A stretch of 25,509 nucleotides of DNA from Chromera velia (taxonomy: Eukaryota > Sar > Chromeraceae): the NCBI GenBank assembly GCA_018398765.1, contig JAHBMJ010001840.1:1-25509 (forward strand), read 5' to 3'. Of the stretch, positions 10,801 to 19,820 are shown in pieces (position 1 is the first letter of the stretch; the number at the start of each line of letters is the position of its first letter). The notes beneath the pieces were generated by a model. The model was not told where the DNA came from. It ran no database searches and was given only the letters and a program-made list of their open reading frames with translations. The position numbers and the translations under genes were made by a program.

Positions 10801-13056
10801 CGCAGCGGCAGTAGAAAAAGGGGGTCCGGCAGCGGGGGACTCGGGGGACACCTCCGCACAGGAAGGGGGGGCAGAGAAAAAGGGGGGGCAGGAAAAACCC
10901 ATTTTTCCTATACCGAAGGGTGTTTCTTCACCCTTGCACGTCGCTGCTATTCGTAAACAGACCTCCGCTGTGATTGCGTTAGTAGAGGCAGGTGCGGACC
11001 TCGACGCAGCTGACTCTGATGGCAGCACCGCACTCATGGAGGCCATCCGTACAGGCATACCCTCAGCAGCACTACGCACAGCTCGGCTCCTTTTGATGCT
11101 GGGTGCAGACGCGTGCGCCCCCCTTCCGTGTGCGGAGGGTGTAGGTGAAAAGTTGGAGGGGGCACTTGCGGAACGAAAACGACTCCGTGCGAACGCCCTC
11201 GGTGGCGAGAAAAAGTCAGCGGAGGAGAGAGAGAAGGAGAGAGCCACTGCCCAAGCTGCCCCCTCCTCGATTTTCACTTTCCCCCTTCCGTCAACAACGG
11301 CAGTCTCGGGTAGCTCCTCGTCTTCGGAAGCTCCGTTTTCTTCTTCCGCATCTGCTTTCTCGGGGCAGGCACTGGGCAGTAACCTCTTCGCCTCGTCTGG
11401 GACTTCATCTGTCAGTCTGTATTTAGAGCTCGAGAAAGAAAAGGAATTTAAACGAAAAGACAGGAGGATTGCAGGCCTTTTGTTGTTACGACCACTCATG
11501 GAGCTCCTTGTTTTATTTTTTCCTGCTTTAGTTGATGAGCCGCCGGTGCTGTTTTTTTGTTTTGGGCATAACACTTCCTGCTCCTTCACTCCGGGCTCCC
11601 GTTGGCCCTTTTTGTTTGCCTTTGTTTGTCTTCTTCATTGATTCCCCCTTTCCCTCCACTCAATTCATCCATGCCTTCGTTTGGTCTGCAGACTGCCCCA
11701 TTCGGGGCCGCGTCTGCCGGGGTCTTCACCTTCGGGGCCGCCTCCGCTCCTCCTGAAGAAGGGAAGCCGGGGCCCCCCGGGCGCGACAAAGGGAAGGGGA
11801 CCGAGAAGGAAGAAAAAGAGAGGGAGACAGAAGACCTCGAGACTCCAAGAACGCAAGCGAAACGCGAGGTGGGGTAACGGGGCCAAGAGCTTCAGCTCAC
11901 GTTCGAGGTACAAAAAGCTAGATCACATTTTTGCCTACGCGCCTGTGTTTTGAGTCTTCCAAATATTTGTCGCGCGTCATGGTCATTCTTACCGCTTTGT
12001 GTGGCTGTTGAATGATCGAAAGAATAACGAGCTTTACTGTAACTGGTGTCAGATTCTCTCAGTCAGTACTTCCCCGCGCGAGGAGAGAAATAGACCGGAG
12101 GAGAAACGAGAATCATCCACTTTTTCTGTGGCCTGTAGTTCTGAATCCGATACACCGAGAAACACCCACAATATATTTATATTCCCTGGTTTTTGCTTTT
12201 GCAGCTTCTCGAGGTCCCCCGTGATCTCTCCACCCCTGCTTCCACTCCCCTCCACCTCGCTGCTGCCCGAGGAGACACCCAAATTTTGAAATGTCTGAGG
12301 GCATTCGGAGCCGCCGCATCCGTCTCTGCCAGGTGTCCCTCTCTGGAGAGAAGTCCGATCCACCTGGCGGCTCTAGGGTCTCACAGAGAGGCGGTGGAGG
12401 TCCTCATCGGCTGGGGGGCAGAGGTGGACGCTGCAGATGAGGTCAGTGGGTCAGATTGGGACAGGGACGAAGAAAGTGCACTGTCGTTCGATTGCCTGAA
12501 CATAAACGAAACAGACAGAACCACTTATGCTTGTCTGTGGCTTGTCCCATACGACCTCTATCCCCTCTGTTTGCTTGCTTACCTTTCGTGTGTCTGAGTG
12601 TCTGGCTGGATGGCTGCTGGGCACTTCATTTCGTCGGCCGGAACGAAACTTCTTTCTTTTTTCCTCTCCTTTTTTTTTGCAGTACGGGAAGACCGCACTC
12701 TTTCACGCTGCGTCGGTTGCGAGTCCTGAGACCGTGAGAGCTCTCCTGAAGGCAAAGGCGAAATTGACGACAAAGAGCAAGAAGGTCAGCCTGGCCTATG
12801 GGTACATTGTATTTCCGGATGCCTTGTATTCGTATGTGGGTATTTTGGGGCCGAAAGCGAAAACAGGGGTAAGTGTGGGACAAACAGAAGGAGAGCGAGG
12901 AGGCCAGCCAAGTCTTTCGCCCAGTGATTTCTGTAGAGGAGTGGGCCTTTTTCGTCTTATTGAATGTTGAAGAACAACGGACCAATCAACATCCAGTACA
13001 GAGTCACCAAGACCGAAGAAAAAGCGCATGTAGCAAACGTAGTGTGCGCGCGCGTG

Positions 13057-13113
<57 letters not shown>

Positions 13114-14442
13114 TTGCTTGCAGGGAGAGACGATTCTGCACCAGGTGGCATGGAGCAGAATCCCCGAGGCCCTCTCCCTTTTCGAGTTCCTTTTGGGTCT
13201 TGTCCAGGAGGAGGAACGGGAGAGACGCGGAAAGGGAGAAGGTGCAGGAGAGGATGAGGAAGAGTCGTTTCTAGAGGCTGCAGAAAGCGAAGTCAGTCAG
13301 CGGGAATCCGTCTCTCTTCCTTTGTTTCTTAGTTTCTGCATGCCCTTTCTGAGGGGGATAAGTGCGAGGCATGTTTTGAAAGTTGACAATGTTCGTTTAT
13401 TCGTTGAGGGACAGAAACACTATTGCATGCAGAGGCACGAACGGATGCATTTCTATGAATCTGCATGATGGATTTCTTTTCTGATTGCCTGTGGTTGCGA
13501 TCTCTCAGAACGGCCGACGGGCCCTCCACTGCGCGTGTGCGAACGGCCTCCCTGCCTCTGTGTCGGCTCTCCTCAAAGCGGGGGCACGAGTGACCGCAAT
13601 TGCCTCGGTCAGTAAACTCTATTCTGCTGTACACAGTTTGCAAGTTCTGGCTTCGTCTTCCTTTTGCGGCCTGCCAGGAAGAGAGAAGCCACGCGCATGC
13701 AGGTGCATTTCATGTTGTATTCAGAGAGAGAGCATTTCACTTCATCCCTGCATGACTTTCCTTTTTCGTTTTTTTCTTCGATCCTCTGCTTGTGTATCTC
13801 TTTCTGCATTTGTGTGTATATTTGTGAATGTGTTCACGATTCGAGTGCAGAAGAGCGGCCAGTTGCCCCTCCACGAAGTCTGCGGCGCTGCCTGTCAGAG
13901 ATCTGTGGCGACCTCCCTAGCCTCCCAGATTCTCTACCCTCCTCTTCCAGAGAGGAATTTTGAGGGCGCTCCGTCGCGCGAAGAGTGCACGAAGGAGGCG
14001 GAGGAGAAAGAAAGGCAGAAGAAGAAAGAGAAGGAAAAGGAGAAAGAAAAGGAGAAGACCGACAAAGCTGCTGCCAGCACTGCACCCCCCGCAGCGGCAG
14101 AAGGAGAAGGCCAAGCTGTGGCCTCGGGTGCAACTGAGAATGAAGAAGAGAAGAAGACGGGGGACGAACCAGAAAAAGCAAAAGAGGGAGATGAAAAGAA
14201 GGATGAACAGAAGGAACCAGAGCAGAAGCAGGAGGAGGAGGGGAAGGAGGAAGAACGGGAAGAAACGGAACACGAGAAGAGAGAGAGAATCCGTAAATGG
14301 ATGATCGACCGTCCGAACGAGGTTTGTCCGAAGTTTGCGTTTCTGTCTCTGTGTCCATCCGCACGTCCGTCCGTCTCTCTGTCGGTCGGTCTGTTTGTCT
14401 GTCTGTCAGTTGGTCTATCTTGCTCTCAGCGTGCGTGCGTGC

Positions 14443-14484
<42 letters not shown>

Positions 14485-14507
14485 CTGTGTGTGCGTGAGA
14501 AGGATAC

Positions 14508-14540
<33 letters not shown>

Positions 14541-15435
14541 GGGCGTGTGTCCATCTATGATTGTATGAAGGTGCGCATCCGTTTGTCATTTCTTTCTTCT
14601 TCTTTCTGCAGAAGGGCCAACGACCCATCCATTTGGCTGCCGGTGCGAACAACGTGGAGCTCGTGCAGTTCCTCATCTCTGCCGGAGCAGACGTGAATGT
14701 GACAGACGAGGTCAGTCCAGTCAGCCTGCATGGGGGGGGGATTGGCTGATTGCGTGCGGGTCTAACTGTACATGCGTTAGTGAGCGGAGGAGTGATTGCA
14801 TAAGTGAATGAGTGAAGTAGCATTTTAAAAAGAAAAAGAGGTCTAGAGGTGATTACAGAGGCCAACCAATAGAGAAGGGAGAGGACGTGCATGGAAGAGA
14901 GCCGGGAAAGGTCCCAATCTGCAGGCTGTGAAGGTTCAAAGGTCGCCTTTGATTGATTGGGGCTCTTCTCAGGGATTCATTCAAGGGCGCCCTTCGACCC
15001 ACCCTGCCATCGCTCGCTGATATTGAAGGTCGTCTTTTTTGGTTTGGTCCGCCATCAGCATCACATGGAAATTTTTACACATGCTGGCACTTCCCATTCC
15101 AATGGTGTTCTTTCTTTGATTCCTTTGCCGGCCTATCCATTGGTGCAGATGGACGATACGCCACTTCATCTGGCAGCCCGATTGCTGAGCAGTGAGAGGG
15201 TCGCCCTCGCTCTGATGCAGGCGGGGGCGGAGAATCATGTGAAGAGCAAGGTTCGTGCATCTGCCTCGCTACACGCATCTGCGTTTCTGTGTGCAAGTAT
15301 ACGAGGGGCTCCCAATACTGCAGAGAGCCGGCTTCCTCAAGTCTTCTGTGCGTGTGTGACTGATGGAAGGACGAGATGGCGTTTCAGAAGAGTGGTGTAA
15401 TTTTATCAATAAAATGTTTGAATTGTTCCTGCGTG

Positions 15436-15483
<48 letters not shown>

Positions 15484-16472
15484 TGTGTGTAAGCAAGCAC
15501 GTATGCATATGCCTTCCTTATTTGCAGCGGACAAACAAGACTCCCTTTCAGGACGCCCAAGCAAACTACGACCGCACGCTCTGCCCTCTATTCCGTCAAT
15601 TTTTTGTCAACGTCGGACTCAGCCGTCGTCCCGTCTTCGCATCTGACACCAAAAGCGACTCAAAGAGCACCTTTGGCAAGTCACAAAGAAACGGGGTCGA
15701 GCTTGTCAAGGTCAAAACGACAATCGCAAAAAAGACAGGCACGCCCGAGCGTTCACCCTCCGTCCCGTCTCCTCTTCCTGGATCGGGCCCCGGCAACTCC
15801 TTCACGTTCGGTTCTGGGCCCCAGCCCCGGGCAGTGTCAGAGGCTGCCAAGGGTTTAGAGATGCCCCCCTCACAGCAAGCCTTCATCCTCAGCCCCCCAC
15901 CCCCACAAATTGCCGTCTCCGATCTCGGCTCCCCCCAAGCCTCCGCTTTCTCCCCCCCCCTCTTCCCGAACGGTTTCCCCTCCGCTCCCTTTACCCCTCC
16001 TTTCGGAAGCGGTCAGGCAGAGTCCTCGAGAGGGCCCCCGTCGACACAGGGCCCCGGCAGCCTGCCCCCCACGCCGCAGAAAGAAAAGGTTCTGCTTCCA
16101 GGCATGCTCCCCGATACATGGGCCCCGGCAACAGAGCCAGTGGGGGCCCCGGCAACCTCTTCTATTTTCGGGGGTGGGCCCTTCTCATCTTCCCTCGGCC
16201 CTCCCACTTCCTCGACCTATGCGAGCCGAAGATCAAGAAGAAGCAATCAAAGAGACAAGAAACCCGGCACACTCCCCGTGGGTTCCCCTCAAATTCCTTC
16301 CCCGATACCGGCAGCGTCTCTGCCTCCTTCCGCCTCCGACGGAGAGGCAGAGGAGGGGGAAGGAGACGGAGGTGCGGTGCAATTCAAACCTTCAGGGACC
16401 ATCTTCGGGAGCCCCGGCATGCCACCTTTCCCGAGTCCTTTCGGGTCCCCCAACCCGAGCAAGCCGTCCTGA
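5656..16472 (+). CDS. Large ankyrin-repeat protein, 19 exons, ~1,696 aa
   Basis: Exons: 5656-6012, 6555-6653, 7166-7264, 7459-7557, 7729-7827, 8176-8265, 8490-8771, 9018-9662, 10168-10377, 10700-11410, 11692-11868, 12205-12441, 12683-12784, 13124-13291, 13509-13607, 13851-14321, 14612-14710, 15149-15250 and 15528-16472 (stop). All 18 introns start GT, end AG (17 of 18 end TGCAG) and fall between codons. I count about 20 ankyrin repeats from cores such as TPLHLAAARGD, SPIHLAALGSH and RPIHLAAGANN, interrupted by Ser-, Glu- and Lys-rich linkers. Ankyrin repeats are protein-binding solenoids, so a scaffold or adaptor role is likely but partners are unknown. No signal peptide, membrane segment or catalytic domain was recognised. 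The ATG at 5656 was chosen because no earlier in-frame ATG exists after the TGA at 5563. An unseen upstream exon remains possible. Individual terminal exons and exon 10's donor are the least certain parts. Confidence 0.88.
6555..8265 (+). CDS. Ankyrin gene exons 2-6: one repeat per exon
   Basis: Exons 2, 3, 4 and 5 are each exactly 99 nt and encode one 33-residue ankyrin repeat, cut at the same place. Their cores are NLLHWAVKEKQ, TALHQASIDG, SPLHLAIAGGH and CPLAIAAKTGN. Exon 6 is 90 nt (FGKTPLSHACFFG...). Introns vary from about 170 to 510 nt. This array forms the first solenoid block, residues ~120-280. Repeats 2-4 end in the usual hairpin pattern (GA.V/I/L...). Confidence 0.88.
7828..7872. 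repeat. GTCN tetranucleotide repeat at the 5' end of intron 5
   Basis: The intron begins GTCGGTCAGTCAGTCTGTCT and continues as (GTCT)n. Several overlapping GTCNGT-type donor candidates therefore sit in a row. Only the first keeps the 99-nt exon and phase 0. Confidence 0.85.
8490..9662 (+). CDS. Ankyrin gene exons 7-8: repeats plus Ser/Glu/Lys linker
   Basis: Exon 7 (94 aa) starts with a Pro/Glu-rich acidic segment, then has one repeat (HPLHAAAYHGGLAVLRVL). Exon 8 (215 aa) opens with a repeat (RPLQIAVDRKHPPEVAAFL). It then carries poly-Ser runs and a roughly 140-aa stretch of Lys/Glu, likely disordered or a charged single helix, before RFILKLWEQGLTRVLKA at its end. The + strand is almost pure purine for long runs in 9170-9620. 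The long minus-strand frame 8909-9556 is the complement of this bias. Confidence 0.85.
10057..10183 (+). repeat. Duplicated splice-acceptor segment (35-bp perfect direct repeat)
   Basis: Bases 10057-10091 are repeated exactly at 10149-10183, 92 bp apart. Each copy contains the acceptor CATGCAG and the first codons of exon 9 (ACC AAC AGA GCC CCC). The downstream acceptor opens the full 70-aa exon. The upstream acceptor gives only 12 codons, ending in a TAA at 10109-10111. The 57-bp spacer is unrelated to its surroundings. Confidence 0.9.
10168..11410 (+). CDS. Ankyrin gene exons 9-10: five repeats and a Ser-rich linker
   Basis: Exon 9 holds two repeats (APPLHRACALD, HPVHVAALCGH). Exon 10 holds three: TPLYLAAREGH; then, after a Gly/Glu/Lys insert, SPLHVAAIRKQ; and STALMEAIRTG ending LLLMLGADACA. 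A Lys/Glu then Ser/Phe-rich tail follows. Exon 10's donor is taken as GTCAGT at 11411, which keeps phase 0. The frame stays open well beyond, so this end is inferred from the donor pattern of neighbouring introns. The minus-strand frame 10651-11589 is a shadow. Confidence 0.78.
10404..10434. repeat. (GACA)n microsatellite in intron 9
   Basis: GACAGACAGACA units follow an AGAGAGAG stretch about 30 nt inside the intron. This is the complement of the (GTCT)n type seen in introns 5 and 16. Confidence 0.9.
11692..11868 (+). CDS. Ankyrin gene exon 11: FG-containing charged linker (59 aa)
   Basis: The exon reads TAPFGAASAGVFTFGAASAPP followed by a Gly/Lys/Glu-rich charged segment. It has two FG motifs and no ankyrin core. 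It is bounded by TCTGCAG and donor GTGGGG in phase 0. The donor is weak; the in-frame stop at 11875 makes a donor before it necessary if the exon is used. Confidence 0.65.
12205..13607 (+). CDS. Ankyrin gene exons 12-15: five repeats
   Basis: Exon 12 (79 aa) carries two repeats (TPLHLAAARGD; SPIHLAALGSH...GAEVDAADE). Exons 13 (102 nt, TALFHAASVAS), 14 (168 nt, GETILHQVAWS plus an acidic extension) and 15 (99 nt, RALHCACANGL) hold one each. Donors are GTCAGT, GTCAGC, GTCAGT and GTCAGT. Exon 15 has the only non-TGCAG acceptor of the gene (TCTCTCAG). Confidence 0.87.
13057..13111. repeat. (TA)n(TG)n microsatellite next to the exon 14 acceptor
   Basis: About 24 bp of TA units pass directly into about 30 bp of TG units, ending 12 nt before exon 14 (13124). 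It replaces the usual pyrimidine tract of the acceptor. Confidence 0.95.
13851..14321 (+). CDS. Ankyrin gene exon 16: partial repeat plus Lys/Glu linker (157 aa)
   Basis: The exon opens with a degenerate ankyrin core (GQLPLHEVCGAACQRSV), then a long Lys/Glu/Gln-rich region interrupted by an Ala/Pro segment, and ends RIRKWMIDRPNE. It is probably an extended charged helix linking solenoid blocks. The donor is GTTTGT at 14322. The minus-strand frame 13834-14892 comes from the complement of this biased sequence. Confidence 0.82.
14380..14541. repeat. Compound (GTCN)n-(GT)n-(GA)n microsatellite in intron 16
   Basis: GTCGGTCGGTCT and GTCTGTCTGTCAGT units are followed by a run of alternating G and T, then by GAGAGAGA and GACAGACA. 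Frames here are low complexity only. Confidence 0.95.
14612..15250 (+). CDS. Ankyrin gene exons 17-18: last two full repeats
   Basis: Exon 17 (99 nt) encodes a near-consensus repeat (RPIHLAAGANNVELVQFL, GADVNVTDE). Exon 18 (102 nt) encodes TPLHLAARLLSSERVALALM...GAENHVKSK. The intron between is 438 nt. Exon 18 begins with an internal Met, which is not the start because the acceptor GGTGCAG precedes it and the upstream exons are in frame. Confidence 0.88.
15437..15490. repeat. (CT)n(GT)n microsatellite in intron 18
   Basis: About 28 bp of CT units run into about 24 bp of GT units, ending 37 nt before exon 19. The CT part may act as the acceptor's pyrimidine tract. Confidence 0.95.
15528..16472 (+). 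CDS. Ankyrin gene exon 19: repeat cap and FG-motif Pro/Ser-rich tail (314 aa)
   Basis: The exon begins with a truncated repeat (KTPFQDAQANYDRTLCPLF), then a basic Ser/Thr region. About 240 residues rich in Pro, Ser and Gly follow, with FTFG, PPFGSG, SIFGGG, TIFGSPG and SPFGSP spaced through them and a basic patch (YASRRSRRSNQRDKK). FG spacing recalls nucleoporin-type disordered regions, but the number is small. The basic patch could be a nuclear localisation signal. It stops at TGA 16470-16472. The + frame 15910-16476 overlaps in another phase and is a shadow. Confidence 0.82.
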   Translation, partial: RTNKTPFQDAQANYDRTLCPLFRQFFVNVGLSRRPVFASDTKSDSKSTFGKSQRNGVELVKVKTTIAKKTGTPERSPSVPSPLPGSGPGNSFTFGSGPQPRAVSEAAKGLEMPPSQQAFILSPPPPQIAVSDLGSPQASAFSPPLFPNGFPSAPFTPPFGSGQAESSRGPPSTQGPGSLPPTPQKEKVLLPGMLPDTWAPATEPVGAPATSSIFGGGPFSSSLGPPTSSTYASRRSRRSNQRDKKPGTLPVGSPQIPSPIPAASLPPSASDGEAEEGEGDGGAVQFKPSGTIFGSPGMPPFPSPFGSPNPSKPS

Positions 16473-18239
16473 CTGACCGGCGTGCTGAAAGGAAAGAAGA
16501 AAAGGCAGGTCGTCTCTGCTCCGCCTGTTTTTCTCTCTCTCCCTCTCGCTCTCTGGCATGTGAATTTTGCAGTGTTTTCTCTTTCGATGTTAGTAAGGGA
16601 GGAGCCAAAAGCGGCTCACGAAGAGGGGGGTTCTGGAAGTAGGCGGCAGGGGGGGGGGGTGGATGCATGCAGAAAAGTTGCGTGCGTGTGCGCGAATCCA
16701 TGACTGATTTTTTTAACTTAGCGGTATTTAAAGTCTTCTCCGTCTACTTTTGGAATCAATCGCTCCATGTAAAGACAACAGGAAAGGGAGCAGACGCATA
16801 AGAAAAAAAGTGTCGACCAGAAGCCTGGCTGGAGGGCTGAGCCTTCTTGCCGCCTGATTTTTCTTCTCTCTGCTTCTTTCTCTTTTACTGCAATGAGAAG
16901 AAGTACGATAAAAAGAGGCTTAATCAATTTTTCTCTCTCCCTTTTCCATGTTTTTTTTTTGTCAAACACCTCCATCTCCCCTCTCTCATCTGCGTCTCGC
17001 TGCCTCCATGCGACAGCAAGTAGGTGGGCGGCGCTAAGACAAATCTTTTCCGTCCTCGTGCAGGCTGAAATTCTTGCCTGTACTGTTAGCGGCCTTTTCT
17101 CTTTCTCTTCTTGTTGTGTCTGTATCGGCTCCATGATAGATTTGGTGCACGAATGTGAATTCATTGGATTCAACTTTTCTTTCTTTTGAGGCATGCATGT
17201 GAGAAGAGTGAGACCCGTGTCCCCCTTGCTTGCGGGAGAGGGGCCTCGATTTGGGAGGGGTGGTGGGGTGAGGGGAGATCGAGGGCAGTAATTAATGCAG
17301 GGGACACCGGCATGTTTACGAATACGTTTCTCTTCTCAGCTTGTCAACTTGGCTTCCTCTGTCATTACAGCTTTCTCAATAACGGTCACGTTTTCTGCAC
17401 CAACTGCTTCTTTTTACCTTCTAAGCTGTTCTCTGCGGCGACAAGCAGTCTTCTCTTTCTGTCTTGCTCTCCTTGGAATACGACAACTGTAATTGAATTG
17501 CCTTTCTCCTTCCTCCCTCTCTGAAGTCTCTCTTTGAGCACCTCTCCGTCTCTCCCTCTCTCTATTTCTCTGTAGGCACGTTGCTCGTTTGCTCTTGTCT
17601 TGATCTGTGCATTCGGTGATGGTCAGATAGAGAGAGAGCCACCTGAAATTTCACATAGCACTGCGCTGTGCTCCAGGGGGGGGACGTCATTTGTTCTCTC
17701 CACGCTTCGCCTGTCCCTTGGACACTCCACTTCGTTTCTCTTCCCATCCGTGCCTCTCCCCGTGTCACCTCCTGTCTGCTCCCCCTCCCCCACCCTCAGC
17801 GCACTTCATGTCCCTCCTTTACATTCTGATCATGTAGGCATTCGACCGCCTGACCAGAATAGGGACCTGTGAGACCACTTTTAGACCTGAACTGTGCAGA
17901 CAAAAGGACGTTTGGTGGCCGACTGAAGAAGCCATCTGTCGATCAGCTGTCCATCAAGACAGACGTCTCGTCGTAGTGGCGGTATTTTTTGGAGGGCCGG
18001 GTACGGGGGGTGGGTAGTGAATGCTCTCATGAATTTGTTTGCGTTTTTTTGTGAACTTATATAATCGGTTGCTCCTTGGCGAAAGTGCAGTCCCTTCTGC
18101 AGCATTTTCTGGTCGTTGTTGCGGGAGATGGGGAGCTGGAGGGGGCGGGGGGGGGGGAAGAAGAGGTGCGGCCAGAGAACTTTGAAAGTCTTTGAGTCAA
18201 AGCAGACTCCGGACAGAAAGAAAAAGGGATCGAAAGACT
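16473..18239. other. Intergenic / 3' flank of the ankyrin gene
   Basis: No convincing gene is seen. It holds pyrimidine-rich stretches (16521-16550, 16860-16950, 17520-17570), C/T-rich frames and several G-runs. Short plus-strand frames at 16893-17189 and 17186-17524 have no homology I recognise. The 3' untranslated region of the ankyrin gene should lie at its start. Confidence 0.55.
16718..17194 (-). CDS. Possible hypothetical protein (158 aa), doubtful
   Basis: This minus-strand frame begins with ATG and has mixed composition. It contains two hydrophobic segments, LIKPLFIVLLLIAV and FWSTLFFLCVCSLSCCLYM, separated by a Lys/Glu/Arg-rich loop. It would be a small membrane protein convergent with the ankyrin gene. 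No family is recognised. Its composition could equally come from the CT-rich complement, so it is reported only as an open frame. Confidence 0.18.
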   Translation of the reverse strand: MPQKKEKLNPMNSHSCTKSIMEPIQTQQEEKEKRPLTVQARISACTRTEKICLSAAHLLAVAWRQRDADERGEMEVFDKKKTWKREREKLIKPLFIVLLLIAVKEKEAERRKIRRQEGSALQPGFWSTLFFLCVCSLSCCLYMERLIPKVDGEDFKYR

Positions 18240-19080
18240 CTGTAGGGAAGTATTCTATGTAAGCAAGCAGAGCTAGATTCTGCTAGAAGGTCCAATAAAT
18301 TGCAATAATATTCTTGTTTTGTTATCACAGTGTTATAAAATATTGTAGAGAAAACATTACGTTGAAAAATACTATAGTACTACTATAGTGGTACATCAAA
18401 GAAAGATATATATATATATGCTTAAAAAAATGTGCAGATTCACTACCTAGTTCACTACAAATCAAAATTTTTCAAAGTTGATCTAAATTTTGATAAGTAT
18501 CAAATAAATCTATCAAATTTTATAAAGGTTAAAAAAAAAATTCTTTATTGCATGATTCTTAATTATATTTCAAAACAACCGGTCGTACTACTTTATTTTG
18601 AACATAAGTAAAAAAATGTTTACAAAAACGTCAAGCTGTGTCATAAAAATTTTTGTTTATACCTAGGTTTATATACAATGTTGACTATGGTCACGGTGCA
18701 AGGTTATATATATAGGATCGTATAGATAAGTAACGGGAAGCTAGACGGGAAGTAACGGGAAGGCCTAGTGTGGAACCTATCAATCAATCAATCAATCAAT
18801 CAATCAGTTAACATCACAATAACAAAAATTGTTATGTACTTTAAACTACTTTTTCCAAAACTTTTTCTCCTATTTCTTTTTCTGGCAGTGTACATTAATT
18901 ATGGTATATATATTTTAAGGGTATCCAATAGTATTTAATGCTACCCATCCAAAACTATACTAAACGAGCTCTGAGTCTTGGACTAGCTCTTAGAATTAAG
19001 TTATGTTGATCATAATTAATATCCATCACCAGATCCATCATCAAGGTTCAACGCCCTACTCGTGGCTCTACGGCCTCCGA
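18240..19080. other. Left AT-rich island
   Basis: This stretch is strongly A+T-rich, in contrast to the GC-balanced surroundings. It has (TA)n at 18408-18420, poly-A runs, a (CAAT)n repeat and the ACGGGAAG triplicate at 18731-18767. All frames are short. No gene or RNA is recognised. A recent insertion or a replication/attachment region are both possible. Confidence 0.75.
18778..18807. repeat. (ATCA)n tetranucleotide repeat
   Basis: About seven perfect ATCA units lie inside the left AT-rich island, just inward of the ACGGGAAG triplicate. Confidence 0.95.
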
Positions 19081-19319
19081 CACATGCATGTATACGAAAA
19101 ATCGTAGGGATTATTCATTTGTGTTTATTTGTCATGCTCCGCATATGGCATGGGACACTGGCTAAAAAAAATGTCACACACGCAGCCTTACAAACAACAT
19201 GAGAGCGCCAGAGCGCCATGCATTCTGCATGAGAAGCGCCCTCCAATTTCTCCCCTCTGCCCTGACTCTCCCTTTGCCGTCCCGTATTCTGGTTCTTCTC
19301 TTTCCTCTCGTGGTGCCGG

Positions 19320-19820
19320 CCTGCAGAATCTCATGAAGGAGACACCAGGGAATGAAGCACTCTCTTTCTCTCTCCCGAGCACACACTCATGCACTTCCAT
19401 TTCTTTTCTATCAATGCGTATTGGTAGACTGCGACGCCCGTTTCCTATCCAAAGACAAGGAGACCTCAACGCATTAACCGAAGATGTGCACACACGGGCG
19501 GACTGTCAACGACACATCCCTTCGCACCCCTGAGGGAGACCCATGCAGCCACAACTTCTTGAACCAAGAGTAGAACGCCCTCCTACGCTCTGCACGCTGT
19601 ACACACTCTAAGCGTCTCATCGCATGCTCCACCATCCAGCCTGCCTGCATGGACCTCTTGGCAAAGTACTTTTTCCGGAATCACGAACATTAATAGGAAA
19701 GAAGCTCTTGCTCTCCCAAGCTTCAAGTCCAAGTCCAGGCGATCCTGTACTTTGAAGAAAAAAGGCAGAGATAGCTCGATCACTGAGAGAGAAATGTGCT
19801 TGGTTCCCTGAGTGACTTTT
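19320..19820 (-). repeat. Left inverted arm (~500 bp)
   Basis: This is the reverse complement of 23367-23867, with roughly ten differences counted by eye. Similarity falls off sharply on the inner side but seems to persist weakly as far as the acceptor-like CTGCAG near 19885. Frames on both strands are open in both arms, and the differences include amino-acid changes in every frame, so coding is not supported. Confidence 0.92.

Noticed and set aside
10651-11589. 312-aa minus-strand frame
   Set aside because: It overlaps ankyrin exon 10, whose plus frame has clear repeat cores and correct splice sites. The minus frame crosses the intron border and has no recognised domain.
13834-14892. 352-aa minus-strand frame
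   Set aside because: It is composed of complements of the exon 16 linker and of GT/GA microsatellites (THTHT, SLSLS runs).
15910-16476. 188-aa plus frame overlapping ankyrin exon 19
   Set aside because: The other frame joins exon 18 in phase and begins with a repeat cap. This one is a Pro/Ser/Arg shadow of the same GC-rich sequence.
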